Position numbers and translations under genes: made by a program
Part shown: piece after piece, positions 60,954 to 64,000 of the stretch
Layout of the letters: the number at the start of each line of letters is the position of its first letter
Numbering within the stretch: position 1 is the first letter of the stretch
The notes under the pieces: model-generated
Seen by the model: only the letters and a program-made list of their open reading frames with translations
The model's database searches: none
What the model was told of the DNA's origin: nothing
Origin: Cafeteria roenbergensis
Taxonomy: Eukaryota; Sar; Bigyra; Bicosoecida; Cafeteriaceae
NCBI GenBank assembly: GCA_008330645.1
Contig: VLTN01000002.1
Location: 186,001 to 250,000, forward strand
Reading direction: 5' to 3'
DNA: 64,000 bases

Positions 60954-61358
60954 CTAGAGCTCGTCCGGGGGAGCCGCTGCACCACCCGCGGCAGTCCCCG
61001 TGATGCCCAGCGCAGCCCAGACCAGTGCCCACACGCCCCTGAGCAGGAGACCGCCCCCAAGCGTGAGGAAGACGCGCTCGAACAGAATGTAGGCGATCAC
61101 GATCGACAGCACCAACAGGCCGAGGTTGCGCATTTGCACGTCCACCTCGTGCTGGCGCTTGATGCGGTGCGTGAGCGCCCGCGCCTGCTCGAGGCTGGAG
61201 CCGATGCCTTCGTGCACTGCGGCCGTCTCGGTCAGCCGCTGGCTGTCGGCCACCAGCTGCTCAACCGTGGCGTTCGCTGCGCGCGCCGAATCGGACACCA
61301 GAGTCGTGGCGCGCCCCGCCCACGCATTGCGGCGCGGAGCCGGCCCACCCGGGTCCAT
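60954..61358 (-). CDS. SEC20: SEC20-like Qb-SNARE with ER-retrieval-type tail
   Basis: One exon, 134 residues from the ATG at 61358. A SNARE-like heptad region runs from TTLVSDSARAANATVEQLVA to RALTHRIKRQHEVD, followed by one membrane segment (NLGLLVLSIVIAYILFERVF) and a short lumenal tail ending PPDEL. Yeast Sec20 has the same plan: SNARE motif, membrane segment and a lumenal HDEL. It works with Ufe1, Use1 and Sec22 in Golgi-to-ER traffic. The polar centre of the motif is hard to place by eye, so BNIP1/SEC20 is preferred over VTI1 mainly from the pattern LxxRIKRQxExD and the DEL tail. The N-terminal domain is much shorter than the family norm, so an upstream exon may be missing. The gene converges with SMARCAD1 (88-base gap). 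Confidence 0.65.
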   Translation of the reverse strand: MDPGGPAPRRNAWAGRATTLVSDSARAANATVEQLVADSQRLTETAAVHEGIGSSLEQARALTHRIKRQHEVDVQMRNLGLLVLSIVIAYILFERVFLTLGGGLLLRGVWALVWAALGITGTAAGGAAAPPDEL

Positions 61359-61519
61359 GCCAGTCGCAACCTTCCGCACTGCGAGTGCGCCCGCGTGCCG
61401 CCTGGCAGCCGACGGTGGTGGCCTGCATTCGGGGGGCTGCTGCCGGAGCGGCTCTGCCGGCTGCGGCCGCGGCCCTTTTCGCCTGCACCGCGCACTCTCG
61501 GCGCAGGCGGGGCAGAAGA
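61359..61519. promoter_or_regulatory. Divergent promoter, SEC20 / RPB12
   Basis: 161 bases between divergent start codons. No element recognised. If SEC20 has an upstream exon, it would have to lie beyond this gap. Confidence 0.35.
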
Positions 61520-62113
61520 ATGGCAGACGCGTCCTTCGCTGCTGGGGCTGCCGCTGCGGGCGGCGCCCCCGTTCCTGTTGACGCCCCGGCGAAGCTGCAG
61601 TACGTGTGTGGCAGTGAGTCTTCGGGCCTGAACTTGCGGCCAGCCCTTTTCCCGCCCTGGCAGCCTCGGAGGTGCCTGGCGCTGGCGTGCGCGGTCGGCG
61701 AGGGTGGCCAATCGCAGCCCCAGGCAGCAGCTCTTGCGCCCAGCCGCGCCCCGCTTTGCCCTCGATCGCTGCGGTCGTCGGCGGCGGCGTTCGGCCTGGT
61801 CTGCTTCTGAGCCCAGCTCGCCCCAACACCCTCCCCCTCCACCTCATCCCCCCGTTCCGCTGCTGTTGAACCCGCAGACTGCAACGCCCTGAACAACATC
61901 AAGCCGAGGGAGCCTGTCCGGTGCCGCGCTTGCGGCTACCGCATCTTGTACAAGATGCGCACGACGAGGCGTGAGCCGGAGCACGATGACTCGCATGCCC
62001 GCCAAACTCGCGCTGCCGGTGCCGGCTGCCATCCCTTCCCCTCCGCACCTGTTTGCTCCGCCCCGACTGACCCGCTCCTGCTTCCCGCAGTGACCCAGTA
62101 CGAGGCGCGTTAG
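61520..62113 (+). CDS. RPB12: RNA polymerase subunit RPB12 (RPABC4), shared by Pol I, II and III
   Basis: Exons: 61520-61613, 61878-61970 and 62091-62113, total 69 residues. Junctions are A|AC and C|TG with GTGAG donors and CCCGCAG acceptors. The spliced protein has the whole family signature: [20 protein letters not shown], then [15 protein letters not shown] and the end LTQYEAR. The two CxxC pairs bind one zinc. The C-terminal eight residues come from the 23-base last exon, and the join rebuilds the conserved RTxRL. An Ala-rich N-terminal extension of about 28 residues precedes the zinc domain; most homologues have a shorter one. The gene would be invisible without splicing. Introns are 264 and 120 bases. 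The stop is TAG. Confidence 0.95.
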
Positions 62114-62636
62114 GAGTCTGCCGGCCGCTCCCGCCTCTCGAAGACCCTCAAAATTCACTGCGTGCGTCGTCCGATTTGCGTCAGGGCCGGTCGGAGCCCC
62201 TGCTTGCGTGTGGCGCTGGCACGTCGCCCCCAAATTGTGCGGCCAGCTCCGTGTCTCCGGTGGGTGCTGCCACGTTTCGAGGTGCGGCGCGACAGCGCGC
62301 ATACACCGCTCACAAGCGGCCACCCCCCCTCCCCGCCGCCTCGCATTGCTCGAGGGGCGGCACACGAACCGCTCAATCACAGTCGAGACCAAGGCCGGGC
62401 CCAGGGCAGCCCGTGTCGAGCGCCCTGCGTACCCGGCCTTGCCAAGCAACAAGGGACTCTTCACCGTGCAACCGCCAGCGGCGCCCGGAAGGCCCAGGGA
62501 GAGGGTCCGGCCGGTCATGGGGCTGCAGCAGCGCCATGACGCCCCTCCCTCACCTGTGGCACACCAACAAGTCAAAGCTGTCCCGCACGCACGCATGATA
62601 CCAAAAGCCGTGGATCAGCCGGTGGGTTCCTGACAG
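62114..62636. other. Convergent 3' region, RPB12 / FAIM
   Basis: 523 bases between converging stop codons, longer than most such gaps here. Open frames on both strands have no motif; I see no tRNA or structured RNA. Confidence 0.4.
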
Positions 62637-63726
62637 TCAAGTGGCACGCACCCCGCTCGCGACCAGCAGCGCTTCGGACGTCTCTGCCGCGTCGGCCCCC
62701 TGCTCCTCCACGGACGGGACACGCTCGCCCTGGTACACTAGCTCGGGCACGCAAGTGCCCTTGGGCCCGACTTTGGCCAGGACCTGGCACGTCTGGCCGC
62801 CGAACAGCGGCACGGTAAACGCGGAGCCCTCGCCCTCCTCAAGAAATTCCGCCTCGGCCGAAACCACCCGGCGGTTCACCAGCACATCATACGTCGAGTG
62901 GTCTGCGCGATCGAGAGAGGGCGTGGGGGGGGCAGGCTGTGGAGCGCAGGCCGCAGCGCAGGGCGGGCAAGAGCGCGAGGCGACACGAAGCCACGCGACC
63001 GCGACCGCGCCTGCCGTCCTCACCAAACTCGACCTCCACCCGGCAGCCAGCTGTATCACAGCTGGTCAGGGGAGGTGCGGTCTCCACCTCGCCGGGGGCG
63101 GCCCCGTCCGGGCCAGCGCGGGCGCCGCTCGCCGCAGCAGCCCCGCTACCCCCGCTCTCGGCCTTGCCCCCGGGCCCTGCGTCGGGTCCATCCTGAAGCG
63201 TGAAGGACCACATCGTCCCCTTGGCAGGGTCTCCGTGCGGGACACGCTCCCCGTTCACCACCAGCTCGTAGACGAGCTCAAGGCGCGGTCCGGCGCAAAT
63301 CGTCACCAGCGCGGGCGAGCCGTCCGCCAGCACAAAGCCGACGCTCCCGATGAGCCTGCGGGCAATCACGGCATGCCAGACGTCGGGAACTATCACGGTG
63401 CGGCAGCAGGCCGCGGGCGGAGCACCACGGGCTCGCTGGGCAGCAAGCTTGCCGTGCAACTGGGCACGACACGCACCTGTAGCGCAGGCCCGACTGGAAA
63501 ATGACCCTGTTGTCGAGCCACAGCGTCCGCCGCCCCGTGAAGGTGTTGTGGCGGAACATGACATCGTACCTGCGACGTGCGCGGGCAGCCACGGGAGCGG
63601 CTAGGGCCCACAAAGCGGGCTGGAAAGTTCCAAGGCGTCGGTTGCCGGCCGCGCCGCGACTGCACGTTGCGCAGCTCACCTGCCACCTGGCGTGCGCACA
63701 GACCACGACGAGGTAACCGACGCCAT
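62637..63726 (-). CDS. FAIM: FAIM-family protein (Fas apoptotic inhibitory molecule homologue)
   Basis: Four exons: 63726-63680, 63569-63477, 63355-63024 and 62902-62637, total 245 residues. Junctions keep frame (AG|G, AG|G, G|AC); introns are 110, 121 and 121 bases. The N-terminal part, TSSWSVRTPGGRYDVMFRHN then FTGRRTLWLDNRVIF, matches FAIM1 (HxVxFxHxxxSGKRxIxVDG). It continues RLIGSVGFVLADG and LELVYELVVNGERVP. A Gly/Ala linker of about 45 residues separates it from a second beta half: DHSTYDVLVNRRVVS, AEAEFLEEGEGSAFTVP and PELVYQGERVPSVEE. FAIM1 is a two-domain beta protein that limits cell death and protein aggregation in animals. The role outside animals is unknown. The gene shows no animal-like codon or composition bias, so it looks resident. 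Confidence 0.85.
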
Positions 63727-63952
63727 CTGCAGCGGGAAGGTTCGCCAGCTCGCAAGGGCGCTCGCCGTCAGCCTCGCGGGAGGGGAGGGGGCGCTCGCTC
63801 CGCCAGCCAGCAAAGGTGTTTTTGTTGCCGCGGCAACTGATCGCAGTCAGCCGGCAGGCGACTTCGCCCGGCAGAGCGGTGCGCCTGTGTCGCCCCCCGC
63901 GCGCCGCGATTGGGGCGGCCTGCCGGACATCCATCGCGCCCAGGCGAGGCTT

Positions 63953-64000
63953 GATGGCTGAGAGCGCTTCTGGGGCAGGGAGGCACGCAGCGCAGCAGGG
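63953..64000 (+). CDS. Possible start of a plus-strand gene, cut by the window edge
   Basis: An ATG at 63953 opens a frame to the last base (MAESASGAGRHAAQQG). It lies 226 bases upstream of FAIM in divergent direction, a normal spacing here. Sixteen codons are too few to judge, so this is only a candidate. Confidence 0.2.

Noticed and set aside
61358-61847. Longer minus-strand start for the SEC20-like SNARE
   Set aside because: The extra residues are Arg/Pro-rich and unlike SNARE helices, and the extension would overlap RPB12 exon 1.
1-64000. Search for transposons, retroelements and virus-like elements
   Set aside because: No reverse transcriptase, integrase, transposase, capsid or DNA polymerase motif was seen, and no long terminal repeats or large low-GC island.

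Overview
This window looks like nuclear DNA of a compact, very GC-rich eukaryotic microbe. Codon third positions are almost all G or C. Genes sit 80 to 800 bases apart on both strands, and many carry short GT-AG introns (about 105-360 bases, donors mostly GTGAG, acceptors mostly GCAG). TAA, TAG and TGA are all used as stops, so the standard code fits. The mix is purely eukaryotic: Integrator INTS3, AAR2, BDP1, RPB12, a SMARCAD1-type remodeller, SEC20, kinesins, a DENN protein and two mitochondrial ribosomal proteins. The secreted proteins, built from FN3 or EGF modules plus a beta-type repeat, resemble those of stramenopiles. A heterotrophic stramenopile such as Cafeteria is my best guess, but this is inference. 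I see no photosynthesis gene, mobile element, virus-like element or CRISPR array.

Layout. 1-3238 (-): secreted FN3/repeat protein, running off the left edge. 4518-5766 (-): mitochondrial bL21. 6069-7812 (+): SEC14-GOLD lipid-transfer protein. 8076-9287 (-): class IV HDAC. 9714-13467 (+): INTS3. 13708-16270 (+): kinesin-14. 16603-21702 (-): tail-anchored kinase with helical repeats. 22508-24684 (-): NADP isocitrate dehydrogenase. 24957-27412 (+): secreted EGF-like protein. 27497-34963 (-): a DENN module followed by a kinesin module, probably one gene. 35113-36045 (+): pyroglutamyl-peptidase I. 36238-36801 (-): IQ-motif protein. 37524-42116 (+): PTEN-like pseudophosphatase/C2 fused to a RING finger. 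42561-45127 (-): SLC44/CTL transporter. 45384-46844 (+): RlmN. 47056-49707 (-): AAR2. 49950-53642 (+): SET protein. 54302-55192 (+): mitochondrial uL13. 55739-57202 (+): BDP1. 57390-60865 (+): SMARCAD1/Fun30-type ATPase. 60954-61358 (-): SEC20-like SNARE. 61520-62113 (+): RPB12. 62637-63726 (-): FAIM homologue.

Most neighbours are divergent or convergent pairs, so several promoters must lie within 150-430 bases shared by two genes. There is no metabolic cluster. The genes serve separate housekeeping processes: transcription and RNA processing (INTS3, BDP1, RPB12, AAR2, HDAC, SMARCAD1, SET), membrane traffic and motors (DENN-kinesin, kinesin-14, SEC20, SEC14), and mitochondrial translation (bL21m, uL13m, probably RlmN).

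The most unusual items are the apparent DENND4-like/kinesin fusion, the PTEN-C2/RING protein, and the kinase with a C-terminal membrane anchor. Exon junctions were placed by eye from splice signals, frame continuity and family motifs; no transcript data were available.
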